Source: JAJFHI01 sp050633705 (lineage in GTDB: Bacteria; Pseudomonadota; Alphaproteobacteria; Rhizobiales; Hyphomicrobiaceae). From it: DNA of 64,000 bases. Within the stretch, counting starts at the first letter, position 1. Each line of letters begins with the position of its first letter. This document shows, piece after piece, positions 45,784-54,741 of the stretch. The stretch lies in assembly GCA_050633705.1 (NCBI GenBank), contig JBOEGZ010000001.1:466876-530875 (forward strand). Reading direction: 5' to 3'. Under the pieces are notes generated by a model that saw nothing but the letters and a program-made list of their open reading frames with translations, ran no database searches and had not been told where the DNA came from. The position numbers were made by a program, and so were the translations under genes.

Positions 45784-45900
45784 TCTGGTGTTTTTGAAAA
45801 ATTGGTCCTTGAATACTGGGCGCAATTTTATGATTGTGTTGGACCGGTGGCGTCATACATTTCTAGATATGAAACACCTAACCCAAGCAAACTTTCGCCC

Positions 45901-46905
45901 TTAATACTCATACCTGACCGACAACTTCATCTTTGATGTTTGACCCGCATCTTCGACGAAGTCGGCTTCGATGTCGGAATAATTGTAGCCAAGGTTGAGT
46001 GATAGGCCACGCGCCACGTCGTAACGACCGCCAACCGAAAAGCTTGTTTCATCAAAGCCCGCGAGTTCACCTAAATGACTTTCAACCGAAAGACTGACTT
46101 GGTTGTATTTATAACTCAGACCAAACGAGGTGAAAATGCGGTCTTCTCCATTCAACGGACCGTCAAATTCCTCATATCCAACGCCAACATCGACCAATAG
46201 ACTGCCGTAAATAATTTCGCCAACAAGGCTGCCGCCACGGTTTTCAACCCGCCCACGTCCATCGGTTAAATGGAAGTCACCGTTGACGTAGCGTGCCGTC
46301 ACACGGTGGTCGAGAAACTTCGATGGTCGGTTGTACGACACACCAATATCATGCTTGCCATCATCATCACCTGCCGCCGTGACGACAAATGCACTGTATT
46401 GCCCGCGATAAGCCAGGCCCGTATCGTTTGCTTGGCCAAGGAAATCATCGAATGCCAATTCGGCATTGCCAACACCGCGAAAACGGCGTGTATCTTCACG
46501 TACAAGACCTGTCACTTCGCCGCCAAAAACGGTGCCCCAAACACCTCCGATGTATCCGGCCCAGGCATCTTGGTATTGGTCGTCGCGACCGTCTTCCACC
46601 GACCCGGCATAAGCGCCACCAATCGTCAAAGCATTTGGCAATTGGCGTTCAATCCGAACCTCAAACACCGTATTTGGCGCAACATCTTCTGTGTTGTTTT
46701 GGAAATCAAACGTCACCGGCAAATCGTAAAGCTGATTATAGCTCAACGTAAATCCAGCAACATCGACCGCCAACGGCTCTTCAAAAAACGACAGGTTGTC
46801 GTAATTAATAGAAAAATTTTCAGCACCAACGGGTCTGCTTGCCAGCAATGTTGTGGCAGCGACGAGGAGCACAAAATTGGAAGATGTTTTATTTAGCTTT
46901 GTCAT
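45901..46905 (-). CDS. Outer-membrane porin-like beta-barrel protein
   Basis: A 334-residue outer-membrane protein. The signal peptide ends near SRPVGA-ENFS. The mature part consists of alternating amphipathic strands (for example ALTIGGAYAGSV, SLVGEIIYGSLLVDVGVGYEEF, LSLNLGYNYSDIEADF) and finishes with an aromatic last residue in SVRYEY, a signal for barrel insertion by the Bam machinery. It most resembles Gram-negative general porins; the transported solute is unknown. The ATG at 46905 is the better start: GGGAG lies six bases ahead, whereas the ATG at 46911 touches that site. It begins 14 bases after the stop of the haloperoxidase-like gene, so the two form an operon. Confidence 0.82.
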   Translation of the reverse strand: MTKLNKTSSNFVLLVAATTLLASRPVGAENFSINYDNLSFFEEPLAVDVAGFTLSYNQLYDLPVTFDFQNNTEDVAPNTVFEVRIERQLPNALTIGGAYAGSVEDGRDDQYQDAWAGYIGGVWGTVFGGEVTGLVREDTRRFRGVGNAELAFDDFLGQANDTGLAYRGQYSAFVVTAAGDDDGKHDIGVSYNRPSKFLDHRVTARYVNGDFHLTDGRGRVENRGGSLVGEIIYGSLLVDVGVGYEEFDGPLNGEDRIFTSFGLSYKYNQVSLSVESHLGELAGFDETSFSVGGRYDVARGLSLNLGYNYSDIEADFVEDAGQTSKMKLSVRYEY

Positions 46906-46919
46906 TGTCATCTCCCTTG

Positions 46920-48362
46920 TTATGCGATGGCTGGAAATTTGGTTCTAAACACGTGGTCGGCAATCTGATTGCCCATGCGCAAGGCTTCGACATTGTCGAT
47001 GTTCCAATGCACACCGCCGTAGATACGGCTCATGCCATTCTCATGAGACGCTTGGCTGAGAGACCGCCATCGGCGCACAACTCCGGTTAACTGCTTCGGC
47101 CAAATCACGAGGTCTGGTGTTGGACCGGAGAACTGAACGTCATCACCACCAAGGACGTGTTGGAGAATACGGGTCGAAGACGCACCAAATGCCGAGTGTC
47201 CTGAGACATAGGTTGGAAACGGCGGAGTCGGGATATAGCTTTTCCAATTTGGATCTGACACGACGCGCGGATCAGGATTGTCAAAGGTTTCCGCGCGATA
47301 GCGGATCGCTGTTTCTGGCCGCACAATGTCGTAGGCAAACTTGGAGTGCCAAACCGAAATTGCACTGTCAGCTTGTGCCATCGACATCAGCGCCATTGCG
47401 CGCGCTGTCTCAAGAAAATTCATTGGCTGGTGTTGCAACAACTGCATGCCGATCAATGCAAAGTGTCCTGGTGGCGAGGCTCCCCATGGGCCATCTTCCC
47501 AAAACAACGCAATTTCTGATTGGTCCTCTGTGCGCGTGCGGCTGTCAGAGGCGCCGATCTCTTTGATGTGTGCAAATTCATCGGCAAATTCTGGGCTGCG
47601 CGGATCAAGGAAATTGCGCGCGCCAAATTGGTTCGGTGATGACACACACCACGGTGTCACTGCGCCAAATCCTGGCAACAGACCACGATGAAAAGTCGGC
47701 CGGAATGCCGGACCGCCACCAGCATCATAGAGCGGGCCCGTTGGTGTCCATTTTAAAGAATCACGACGGCGCGGGTAGCGACCGAGATAGAAATTGACCT
47801 TGCTTGGCTCGGCGCCATCGTTGGTGCGTTGGCGTACAATGTGGCGTCCAACATGTTCACCCCAAGCAACACCAAGTGATTTGGCTTCGCTGTCTGGGAA
47901 GAAGGAAAGAAATTTCGCTTTGTCGAAAACAAACGGCTGTTGGAAATGCTCGGCGATAGCCACCGCACATGCGGTTCCATAAGCGACCTCGGGATCTGCG
48001 CCAACAGGACCACGGCCAATTTCAGTTTGAAAACGTGGATCAGCACCGTTGGCTGCCAAAAATCCAGCAACGTGGCCCATTGCCAAACCGCGTGTCGCCA
48101 AAGGTGGCGCCACTAATTGGTCGCGAACGGCCTGGAGAATAATGTCTGTCCAATAGAATACTGGATTAACGTTTTGCTTGGCGACAAATCCAGTCAGGTA
48201 AGATTGTCTGGCACCAATTGGAGCCGCACAACCCGACATCGCAAGCGCCGATGCTGCACCAACTCCACCAAGGAAAGCGCGGCGGGAGATATTTTTTTGA
48301 TCCGACACACGATCAGCAGATGACCTGAATGATTTTTTCAAGAAAGAATTTTGCTGGCTCAT
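46920..48362 (-). CDS. Vanadium haloperoxidase / PAP2-related protein, Tat-exported lipoprotein
   Basis: A 480-residue protein of the vanadium-dependent haloperoxidase / acid-phosphatase superfamily. A twin-arginine signal (SRRAFLGG, Arg27-Arg28) is followed by a lipobox MSGC (Cys45), so it should be exported folded and lipid-anchored. The vanadate/phosphate site is complete: Lys341 and Arg348 in KFAYDIVRP, SGH at 387-389, and Arg446 with His452 in SRIYGGVHWNID. Bacterial members may be bromo- or chloroperoxidases or plain phosphatases, and sequence alone does not decide. The start is the ATG at 48362 with GGTGG eight bases ahead; a GTG four codons earlier is possible. The porin gene follows at once, so the two products probably act together in the periplasm and outer membrane. 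Confidence 0.87.
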   Translation of the reverse strand: MSQQNSFLKKSFRSSADRVSDQKNISRRAFLGGVGAASALAMSGCAAPIGARQSYLTGFVAKQNVNPVFYWTDIILQAVRDQLVAPPLATRGLAMGHVAGFLAANGADPRFQTEIGRGPVGADPEVAYGTACAVAIAEHFQQPFVFDKAKFLSFFPDSEAKSLGVAWGEHVGRHIVRQRTNDGAEPSKVNFYLGRYPRRRDSLKWTPTGPLYDAGGGPAFRPTFHRGLLPGFGAVTPWCVSSPNQFGARNFLDPRSPEFADEFAHIKEIGASDSRTRTEDQSEIALFWEDGPWGASPPGHFALIGMQLLQHQPMNFLETARAMALMSMAQADSAISVWHSKFAYDIVRPETAIRYRAETFDNPDPRVVSDPNWKSYIPTPPFPTYVSGHSAFGASSTRILQHVLGGDDVQFSGPTPDLVIWPKQLTGVVRRWRSLSQASHENGMSRIYGGVHWNIDNVEALRMGNQIADHVFRTKFPAIA

Positions 48363-48708
48363 TGGAGTGGCCACCGACCTCGCTGATGTTTGAAACCGTC
48401 AATGAATTAAAAAAATTACCAAATACACAATTTGGCGAACAACTCAGACGCAAACTCAACGAGCAAAAGGCAGAGCTTCGAAATTGGAAACTTCAATTCT
48501 CAGCCAGCATTGCAACCTGGTTCATCTATTTTTGAACCAAAGGTTTTCAACCCAACCAAAAGCCCGTTCGGGTTAACCCGACGTTAAGATGGAAAAAGAC
48601 CAGAAAAATATCGATATTTGTTGCATTTCGGCATAATTCGGTCTCTTAAAGAGATAGAAGAAATGGCTTGAGAACCAACCGGTCAAATGAAAGGAATTGC
48701 ACCCCGTC
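48363..48708. other. Divergent intergenic gap before bolA
   Basis: About 346 bases between the haloperoxidase-like gene and bolA. A short plus-strand frame starting near 48390 has no ribosome-binding site. The region should contain both promoters and marks the right edge of the accessory segment. Confidence 0.45.
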
Positions 48709-48945
48709 ATGCCAATGGACGCCAAAGAGATTGAAACGCTGATCAAAGCAAAGTTTCCCGACGCTGCCGTCGAGATCCAGGACCTGGCCGGTGATGGCGA
48801 TCATTACGCTGCGACCGTCACAACTGCTGCGTTCAAGGGCGTTTCGCGGGTCAAACAGCACAAGATGGTTTATGAGGCGCTGGAAGGGCGCATGGGCGGC
48901 GTTTTGCACGCTCTGCAGCTAAATACAGTCACGCCTAAAGATTGA
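48709..48945 (+). CDS. bolA: BolA-family iron-sulfur trafficking protein
   Basis: A 78-residue BolA-type protein (MPMDAKEIETLIKAKFPDAA, then GDGDHYAATVTTAAFKG and RVKQHKMVYEAL). These proteins pair with monothiol glutaredoxins through a shared [2Fe-2S] cluster and act in iron-sulfur delivery or iron sensing. The glutaredoxin gene grxD is next on the same strand, the classic neighbour. The conserved helix-turn-helix-like C-terminal half and the invariant His of VKQHKMVY, a cluster ligand, are present. Start ATG 48709 has AAAGGAA about 12 bases upstream; the ATG two codons later at 48715 is also possible. Confidence 0.93.
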   Translation: MPMDAKEIETLIKAKFPDAAVEIQDLAGDGDHYAATVTTAAFKGVSRVKQHKMVYEALEGRMGGVLHALQLNTVTPKD

Positions 48946-49112
48946 CTTTCCGCGGTAAAACACCAAATTATCGACAATGACTGCGTGTACGTTTGAATGG
49001 GTAAGGTCAGACACAAATGACTTCACGAACTGAGGCGTTGCGCATTAGGATTAGAAATTGAGAGTCATCGGCAGGCCTTTAAACCTGCGCGAAACTGAAA
49101 AGGACGAAGAGC

Positions 49113-49463
49113 ATGAGTCAGGAAGACATCAACACCTGGATTAAAAACACCGTCGATTCAAATGACGTTGTGTTGTTTATGAAAGGCACAAAAGACTTTC
49201 CCCAGTGTGGTTTTTCTGGACAGGTCGCACAGGTTCTTGGCTATCTCGGCGTCGATTACAAAGACATCAACGTGCTGGATGATATGAGTGTGCGCGAAGG
49301 CATCAAAGCCTATTCAGACTGGCCGACAATTCCCCAGCTCTATGTCAAAGGCGAATTCCAGGGCGGCTGTGATATCATTCGAGAGATGTTTGAAAAAGGC
49401 GAACTCGGACAAATCTTCGACGAGAAGGGCGTGGCTTACGACAAAACCCGGGCCACAGCCTAA
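49113..49463 (+). CDS. grxD: Monothiol glutaredoxin, Grx4 type
   Basis: A 116-residue CGFS-type glutaredoxin. The active motif is PQCGFSGQV with Cys32, which binds a glutathione-coordinated [2Fe-2S] cluster rather than acting as a disulfide reductase. The TIPQLYVKGEFQGGCDII segment supplies the cis-proline and the glutathione-binding GG. It forms a functional pair with BolA encoded 167 bases upstream and ends with a strong terminator at 49493. The start ATG is preceded by AGGACGAAGAGC. Confidence 0.95.
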   Translation: MSQEDINTWIKNTVDSNDVVLFMKGTKDFPQCGFSGQVAQVLGYLGVDYKDINVLDDMSVREGIKAYSDWPTIPQLYVKGEFQGGCDIIREMFEKGELGQIFDEKGVAYDKTRATA

Positions 49464-49492
49464 CGCGCATTCGCGTGAAACAAAAAAGAGTT

Positions 49493-49529
49493 AAAAAGAG
49501 GCCGGTTATTCCAACCGGCCTCTTTTTTT
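49493..49529 (+). terminator. Rho-independent terminator after grxD
   Basis: An 11-bp perfect stem, AGAGGCCGGTT with AACCGGCCTCT, a five-base loop ATTCC, and a run of seven T. It ends the bolA-grxD transcript. The A-run before the stem could also let it work weakly on the other strand. Confidence 0.92.
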
Positions 49530-49612
49530 CCAGATGGTCTCGCTTTTGCTCGTTTCTGTCGCGATATACTCGAAGTTAGCGCAACTTTGCTGGTGGACCC
49601 GCATACGCAAAC

Positions 49613-50713
49613 ATGACCATGCCCCCCAAAAAAACACATCCTACACGTCTCGGCGGCCGACGTTTTTTGTTGAGTCTGGCCATCATTTCAGCAAGCGTTT
49701 GCCTGGCTCTTGGCATCTCCTTGCCAATAATCAAGCTAACCCAGCTTTATTTTTTCACGACCGAACACTCCTTACTTTCAACCACATGGGTTTTGTTGCA
49801 AGACGAACAGTATTTCCTAGGCCTTACAGTCCTGGTGTTCTCAATTGTTTTTCCCGTTCTAAAACTGCTTTACCTGTTGTTGGTTTCAACATTGCCCAAG
49901 ACCGAAGTCATTCGCCAACATCGACGTCTGAAGGCACTGGAGTGGTTGGGCAAGTGGTCAATGCACGACGTGTTGATGTTGGCCTTGACGATCTTCTTCA
50001 TCAAAAGCCAAGGCGTTTATGACGCAACCAGCCTGCAGGGTGTCTATTTCTTTACGGCAGCCGTTGTGTTGATGATCTTGTCATACGCCTGGCTTCGTAC
50101 CGATGAACGCGGCAATGAGGCCATTCGCCCAGCACCTGCCCCCCTGCCCTATTCGCAGCCACTGTCACCATTTCGCAATTTTGTTTTGAGCTTTCTTATT
50201 ATTGTCGCCACGGTATTTTTCGCGCTTGGGATCATCTTGCCCGTCATCCGCTTCACAACCGTTTACGTTTGGAGCAATGAGCATTCCATCGCGACAATCA
50301 TTTATGCACTCTACCAAAATCAGGAGTTTTTCCTGTGTGTCGTGTTGTTTGCGTTTTCTATATTTTTTCCGTTTTTAAAACTGCTCTACCTTTTGACACT
50401 GGTCACATCTCCTGACTTGTCACCAGAATTTCGCTCGAAATCGATCTCAACCATGGAGTGGCTTGGACGATACTCTATGACCGACGTCATGGTGTTGGCG
50501 TTGATGATCTTTTATGTGAATTCATCAGGCTACACCGAAGCTCGGGTGATGCCAGGCGTTTATTTCTTCGCAGCTTCCGCTCTCATTACCATGTTGGCAT
50601 ATGGCTGGGCCAACACGATCTCACCGGTGGCACGGCTGCAGCCAGCCGCTGCGCCAGGGACCAAAGACAAAAGAGGGATCCACCACAAATCAGGCCCTAC
50701 AATCGGGCCCTAA
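49613..50713 (+). CDS. Duplicated PqiA-like (paraquat-inducible protein A) membrane protein
   Basis: A 366-residue integral membrane protein made of two homologous PqiA halves (about 20-165 and 190-340). Each half has the same series: LGISLPIIKLTQLYFFTTEHSLL in the first and LGIILPVIRFTTVYVWSNEHSIA in the second, then a segment ending in FPVLKLLYLL / FPFLKLLYLL, then EWLGKWSMHDVLMLAL / EWLGRYSMTDVMVLAL. There are four hydrophobic segments per half. PqiA proteins work with MCE-domain partners in lipid transport across the envelope in E. coli, but no MCE gene lies here. The usual cysteine pairs of classical PqiA are absent. Confidence 0.85.
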   Translation: MTMPPKKTHPTRLGGRRFLLSLAIISASVCLALGISLPIIKLTQLYFFTTEHSLLSTTWVLLQDEQYFLGLTVLVFSIVFPVLKLLYLLLVSTLPKTEVIRQHRRLKALEWLGKWSMHDVLMLALTIFFIKSQGVYDATSLQGVYFFTAAVVLMILSYAWLRTDERGNEAIRPAPAPLPYSQPLSPFRNFVLSFLIIVATVFFALGIILPVIRFTTVYVWSNEHSIATIIYALYQNQEFFLCVVLFAFSIFFPFLKLLYLLTLVTSPDLSPEFRSKSISTMEWLGRYSMTDVMVLALMIFYVNSSGYTEARVMPGVYFFAASALITMLAYGWANTISPVARLQPAAAPGTKDKRGIHHKSGPTIGP

Positions 50714-50749
50714 TGAAACCGATCCAAAAGACGTCACCCAAAATCGAAC

Positions 50750-50778
50750 AAAGGCGGCGCCAAGTTGGCACCGCCTTT
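50750..50778. terminator. Weak bidirectional hairpin between convergent genes
   Basis: AAAGGCGGCGCCA and TGGCACCGCCTTT form a 13-position stem with one mismatch around a three-base loop. The T-runs on both sides are only three or so long. It lies between the stops of the PqiA-like gene and rpsD and may end both transcripts. Confidence 0.55.
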
Positions 50779-50827
50779 GGAAAAGTTGAAGTGATTGGTT
50801 CGCGCTTGGGCGATTGAAAATAAAAAC

Positions 50828-51445
50828 CTAGCGTGAATAGAATTCGACCACGAGGTTTGGTTCCATTTGAACCGCATAGGGTACATCCGCGAGGGCCGGA
50901 ATGCGAATCAGACTTGCCGTCATTTTGTTTTCATCAACTTCGATGTAGTCGGGTAAATCGCGCTCGCCGCTTTGCATGGCTTCGAGAACCAATGGCAATT
51001 GGCGTGACTTTTCGCGAACTTCGATTTTGTCGCCGACTTTTACACGGTAGCTCGGGATCGTGACTTTCACCCCGTTGACCAGTACGTGACCGTGGCTGAC
51101 AAATTGACGTGCAGCAAAAACTGTTGGAACAAACTTGCAGCGGTAGACAACTGCATCAAGGCGACGCTCAAGCAGACCGATAAGGTTTTCCGAAGTCGAA
51201 CCTTTTAAGCGCACGGCTTCTTTATAATTGCGAAGGAACTGACGTTCTGAAATGTTGCCGTAAGATCCTTTCAGCTTTTGCTTGGCACGCAGCTGCTGAC
51301 CGAAGTCGGAAAGCTTTGCACCGCGGCGTTCGCCGTGTTGGCCTGGACGAGATTGACGTTTGTTGAGTGGACTTTTGGGCCGACCCCAGATGTTTTCACC
51401 TAAGCGTCGGTCAATCTTATGTTTCGCGCGAATACGCTTCGTCAT
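50828..51445 (-). CDS. rpsD: 30S ribosomal protein S4
   Basis: S4, 205 residues, is one of the first proteins to bind 16S rRNA in 30S assembly and acts in decoding accuracy. It has the expected N-terminus MTKRIRAKHKIDRRLGENIW, the S4 RNA-binding domain (RLDAVVYRCKFVPTVFAARQFVSHGHVLVNG split over about 95-125) and the C-terminal NLVVEFYSR. The ATG at 51445 gives full family length; the frame continues upstream for 120 codons without any match. It stands alone here rather than in a ribosomal protein operon, as usual for alphaproteobacteria. Confidence 0.97.
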   Translation of the reverse strand: MTKRIRAKHKIDRRLGENIWGRPKSPLNKRQSRPGQHGERRGAKLSDFGQQLRAKQKLKGSYGNISERQFLRNYKEAVRLKGSTSENLIGLLERRLDAVVYRCKFVPTVFAARQFVSHGHVLVNGVKVTIPSYRVKVGDKIEVREKSRQLPLVLEAMQSGERDLPDYIEVDENKMTASLIRIPALADVPYAVQMEPNLVVEFYSR

Positions 51446-51683
51446 CTTCAAGCACTCCAATTGGCTTTGAATTAAATTTATTGGAGCGCCCCCTCCTCTG
51501 CATGCCCTGGCCGAAAGCCCAGGATGCCGACAGGACTGCCATTTTAGCAAATCCACGGGTGCGCAGAAAAAAGCGGGCCCAAAGGAAAGCCCGCTCATTC
51601 GTTCGAGGTATCTAGCGGCTGAGAAGCCCGACGTCAACGTTTGTCGCTGGGACTCAGAAAAGCTCGGGCTGTTCCTCGACCGG

Positions 51684-52331
51684 CTACTCCTTCTTATCAG
51701 CCGTCTTCTTTGCAGGTTCATCAGGCGCTCCAGCCGCCTTTTCCTTGCCTGCCGCCGGCTCTGGCTTTGGAACGGCCACTTTGAAATTCGGGCCCGCATC
51801 GACATATGCAGTGATCACCTTGAGTACTTTTTTCTTCTGCTCATTTGTGCAAGTCGTTGAAGCTGTTTTAGATTCTTGAATGACGACTTCCTTGCCGTCC
51901 TTTTTCTCGATCAATTTGATCTTACCGGTCAGCAACATCACCGTCGTTAGGTGCAATTGGCTGATGTAGACAAGTTGCTGCTGCGACCATGTCTTCTTGT
52001 TGAGCTCGCGCTGCATCATTGAGCGGAAATTGAAAAGCTGTGCCTTCGGCAAATCGCATACCTGTGCGTGTGCTGAAAGACGGCCAACCCGAATAATTTC
52101 GCGCGCGACATCGACCGGTACGATCACTTCAGACTTTTTGTCTTTATCGATCAGGATCGTTTTACCACCATTTGGTGGCGTGAACTGCTGTGGAACCAAA
52201 GACCACGTATAGTCCATGAATGTCTTGACCGACTTCTCACTCAGCTCCTGAGCTGTCGCCGGACCTGTCATCGCGACATTCACTAGCGCCACGGCTACCA
52301 AGCCCGTCGCCCATGTCACCGCTTTCAACAT
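51684..52331 (-). CDS. Exported protein of unknown function
   Basis: A 215-residue protein with an N-terminal signal peptide (MLKAVTWATGLVAVALVNVA, cleaved near ATAQ-ELS). The mature part is mostly helical, with two cysteines (one in HAQVCDLPKAQL, one in STTCTNEQK) that could form a disulfide, and a Lys/Ala/Pro-rich disordered tail. GGAGAGAGG directly precedes the ATG at 52331, which decides the start. I recognise no named family. The neighbours rpsD and the TrmJ-like methyltransferase give no functional clue. Confidence 0.75.
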   Translation of the reverse strand: MLKAVTWATGLVAVALVNVAMTGPATAQELSEKSVKTFMDYTWSLVPQQFTPPNGGKTILIDKDKKSEVIVPVDVAREIIRVGRLSAHAQVCDLPKAQLFNFRSMMQRELNKKTWSQQQLVYISQLHLTTVMLLTGKIKLIEKKDGKEVVIQESKTASTTCTNEQKKKVLKVITAYVDAGPNFKVAVPKPEPAAGKEKAAGAPDEPAKKTADKKE

Positions 52332-52519
52332 ATTGCCTCTCTCCCGAAGGCCACAATGGCCCATGTTTGGGTTCTGAAGACACTCAAAACCCGTAACTTC
52401 CACCGCCGGCGTCCATCACGCACGGAGCCTGTCGCTAGCCTCGTGTATCATATGCCAGCATTGCGGCAATGGCTCAGCCTAAAACTTGGCTTAAACAAGG
52501 CAAGCTTTGTGGACAGCGC

Positions 52520-53812
52520 CTAAGATTTCCGCTTGGCGCGTAAAAGAGTGGCAACAATACCACGCAAAGTGCGGACCTCCTGATCCGTCGCCCCCATGCG
52601 CGTAAACATCGCCCGTAAGTTCCGCACAAGGACAGCCCGACGATGGGACGGGCGGAAAAAGCCCTGGTCGTCCAAGGCGCCTTCCAAATGTTCAAAAAAT
52701 CCCAGTAATTCAGCTTTCGTCGCTGGGTTGTCGTGTTTTAATTGCAGGCCAGGTGACACAGGCTTTTCGTAGGTTGTAACACGGCCGAGGTTCTGATCTT
52801 CAACGGGGCGCTCCAACATCCAGGCATAGCCAAGAATGAGGACGGCCTGGGCCAGATTAAGCGAAGCAAAACGGCTATTTACTGGGATCATCACCAACGC
52901 GTCTGCAACCGCGACTTCATCACTTTCCAGGCCGCTGCTTTCGCGCCCAAACATCATTCCGCAACGTTGTCCTGCAGCAATCCGTCGCGCCATTTCTTTG
53001 GCCGCCTGTGCCGGTGTCATCACCGGTTTGCGCATATCGCGCTGGCGGGCGGTTGTGGCGCAAACCCAGTTTAAGTCAGAAAGTGCCGGTGCCAGCGTAT
53101 CGTGACTTTGCGTATCATCGATAATGTAGTTGGCGCCGGAGGCTGCAATTCTGGCGCGCTCGTTTGGCCATCCATCGCGCGGATTAACCAACCGAAGTGT
53201 ATCCAGACCAAAATTTCCCATCGCCCGCGCCGCCATGCCGATATTGTCAGCTAGCTGCGGCCCGACCAAAATTACCGCTGGGGTTTCGCCACTGGGCGCT
53301 ACTGGTTCCCCGCGCACGTCAGCACGGCGCACACCATGGCGAAGTTTTCGCAAGACACGACGAGCCCAGAACCAATACTCATGGCCGGACCACGACGTCG
53401 TCAACGCCTCTAGGCTTGCAACCTCAAGATTTTGTTCGCCCTGACCTTGCAACCCAAAACTGCCGTCTTTGACTGTTATTGATCCGTGAGCGGACACAAA
53501 ATCGTCCAACGTTTCCCAGCCTTGAGCCTCCGTTCGCCTTTTGCACCCCCGACACGTTGCCGCCACGGCTTCACACCGCCGTTCCGCGCAATATGTCAGC
53601 ACGTCATCGAGAGTTTCTCGCGTCAATCCAGGCAGTTGCAGCTCTTGCAGAGCCTCATCGATGGTCGTTTGGTGGCAGGCCGAAACGATCTCACCGATAG
53701 ACCGGCTTGGGGTTCGGGGAGCATCATCCACACCGGCGGTCGTGTCGCGTGCAGAAACCCGTGGCTCTGGCCCTGTGTCTTGTGACACAAATATTTTTAG
53801 CGACTCGGTCAA
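52520..53812 (-). CDS. TrmJ-like SPOUT RNA methyltransferase with an extra N-terminal domain
   Basis: The last 250 residues are a TrmJ/LasT-type SPOUT RNA 2'-O-methyltransferase: VILVGPQLADNIGMAARAMGNFGL with the conserved Asn-Ile-Gly, a second region GMMFGRESSGLESDEV, and the knot-forming NSRFASLNLAQAVLILGYAW. About 190 residues precede it, with SIGEIVSACHQTTIDEAL, LTRETLDDVLTYCAERR and a Cys-rich CRGCKRRTEAQG; they suggest a DUF433-like start and an uncharacterised remainder. No ATG lies before the methyltransferase domain. I place the start at the TTG at 53812 with GAAGG eight bases upstream; the frame is open to a TTG at 53851. A shorter protein starting within the linker is possible. Confidence 0.78.
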   Translation of the reverse strand: MTESLKIFVSQDTGPEPRVSARDTTAGVDDAPRTPSRSIGEIVSACHQTTIDEALQELQLPGLTRETLDDVLTYCAERRCEAVAATCRGCKRRTEAQGWETLDDFVSAHGSITVKDGSFGLQGQGEQNLEVASLEALTTSWSGHEYWFWARRVLRKLRHGVRRADVRGEPVAPSGETPAVILVGPQLADNIGMAARAMGNFGLDTLRLVNPRDGWPNERARIAASGANYIIDDTQSHDTLAPALSDLNWVCATTARQRDMRKPVMTPAQAAKEMARRIAAGQRCGMMFGRESSGLESDEVAVADALVMIPVNSRFASLNLAQAVLILGYAWMLERPVEDQNLGRVTTYEKPVSPGLQLKHDNPATKAELLGFFEHLEGALDDQGFFRPSHRRAVLVRNLRAMFTRMGATDQEVRTLRGIVATLLRAKRKS

Positions 53813-53854
53813 GGGATCGGCCTTCAATTCTTCAAGCAGAGGGATGAGCAAGCA

Positions 53855-54484
53855 ATGGCGATTGATTTAAACGATACTGGCGAACGAATTCGACTGATGA
53901 TTTGGTCTGGGTTTTACACACCCGAAGACGTCTTTGAAGTGATTTCGGAAGAATATCTCGATCCATATGAACTTTCTGCAGACGACCGTGCATGGATTGA
54001 TGCCAAAGCCGAGGAAGAAGCCGAGGCAAAATTAGAAGCTGAACAGGCTTGGCCGGACACGACCGATTGGGACCGGTTGGATGCAGCCTTCAACGACTTG
54101 GACGAGGCTGGCATCTTGGGGCTCCACAACGCCGGTGTCACGCAATCTGAGGGACTATCTGATGCAGCCGACATTGCCGCGCAAATGAAGGACGAAGGCT
54201 ACGTCTTCAAAGGCTTTGTATTCTACAACACCCAAGACATCGATCGCGCGCAAAAAGAAAGCGTTCTTAATCTAACGTTTGGTGCATTTGATGGTAGCGA
54301 CACTGGGGAAATTGCCCAACAAGCGGGTGCGATTTTAACAGAATCTGGTTTTGACATTGCAGCTAATCCAACGCCTGAGACTGGAATCACCCTCAACGAT
54401 TTCACTTGGCAAAAACGTGGTCTTGGTGAAGATGAAGAAGACGATGAAGATCAAGATCAAGATCAGGACTATGAGGCAACTTAA
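53855..54484 (+). CDS. DUF6891-like protein
   Basis: A 209-residue soluble acidic protein. Characteristic stretches are RIRLMIWSGFYTPEDVFEVI, then TTDWDRLDAAFNDLDEAGILGLHNAGVTQSEG and GYVFKGFVFYNTQDIDRA, which I associate with DUF6891, a family without known function. The C-terminus ends in a run rich in Asp, Glu and Gln (EDEEDDEDQDQDQDYEAT) from short tandem codons. It is read divergently from the methyltransferase gene, with start codons close to each other, so the two share a promoter region. The ATG has only a weak ribosome-binding site. Confidence 0.7.
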   Translation: MAIDLNDTGERIRLMIWSGFYTPEDVFEVISEEYLDPYELSADDRAWIDAKAEEEAEAKLEAEQAWPDTTDWDRLDAAFNDLDEAGILGLHNAGVTQSEGLSDAADIAAQMKDEGYVFKGFVFYNTQDIDRAQKESVLNLTFGAFDGSDTGEIAQQAGAILTESGFDIAANPTPETGITLNDFTWQKRGLGEDEEDDEDQDQDQDYEAT

Positions 54485-54741
54485 GCTGCTCAAACACTAA
54501 ACTGGGGCCGATCGGCATTTGTTTTTTAAGGCATTCTCGTACCGATGGCTTGCTTGAACTGTCCTTTTTGCGACACCGTAAACGGGTCTTGGGTTGAAAA
54601 TCCAAGGGAAATGCTAGGCCCATAGTCCTTTACCCATTTGGCGCACTTGTTGCGCTCGGGCGGCGCCGTTATGGTGCCGCCAAATTTGTTCACCCAACAC
54701 TATCTAGAAATCCCTTGAAGGGATAAAAGGCGCATACACAC

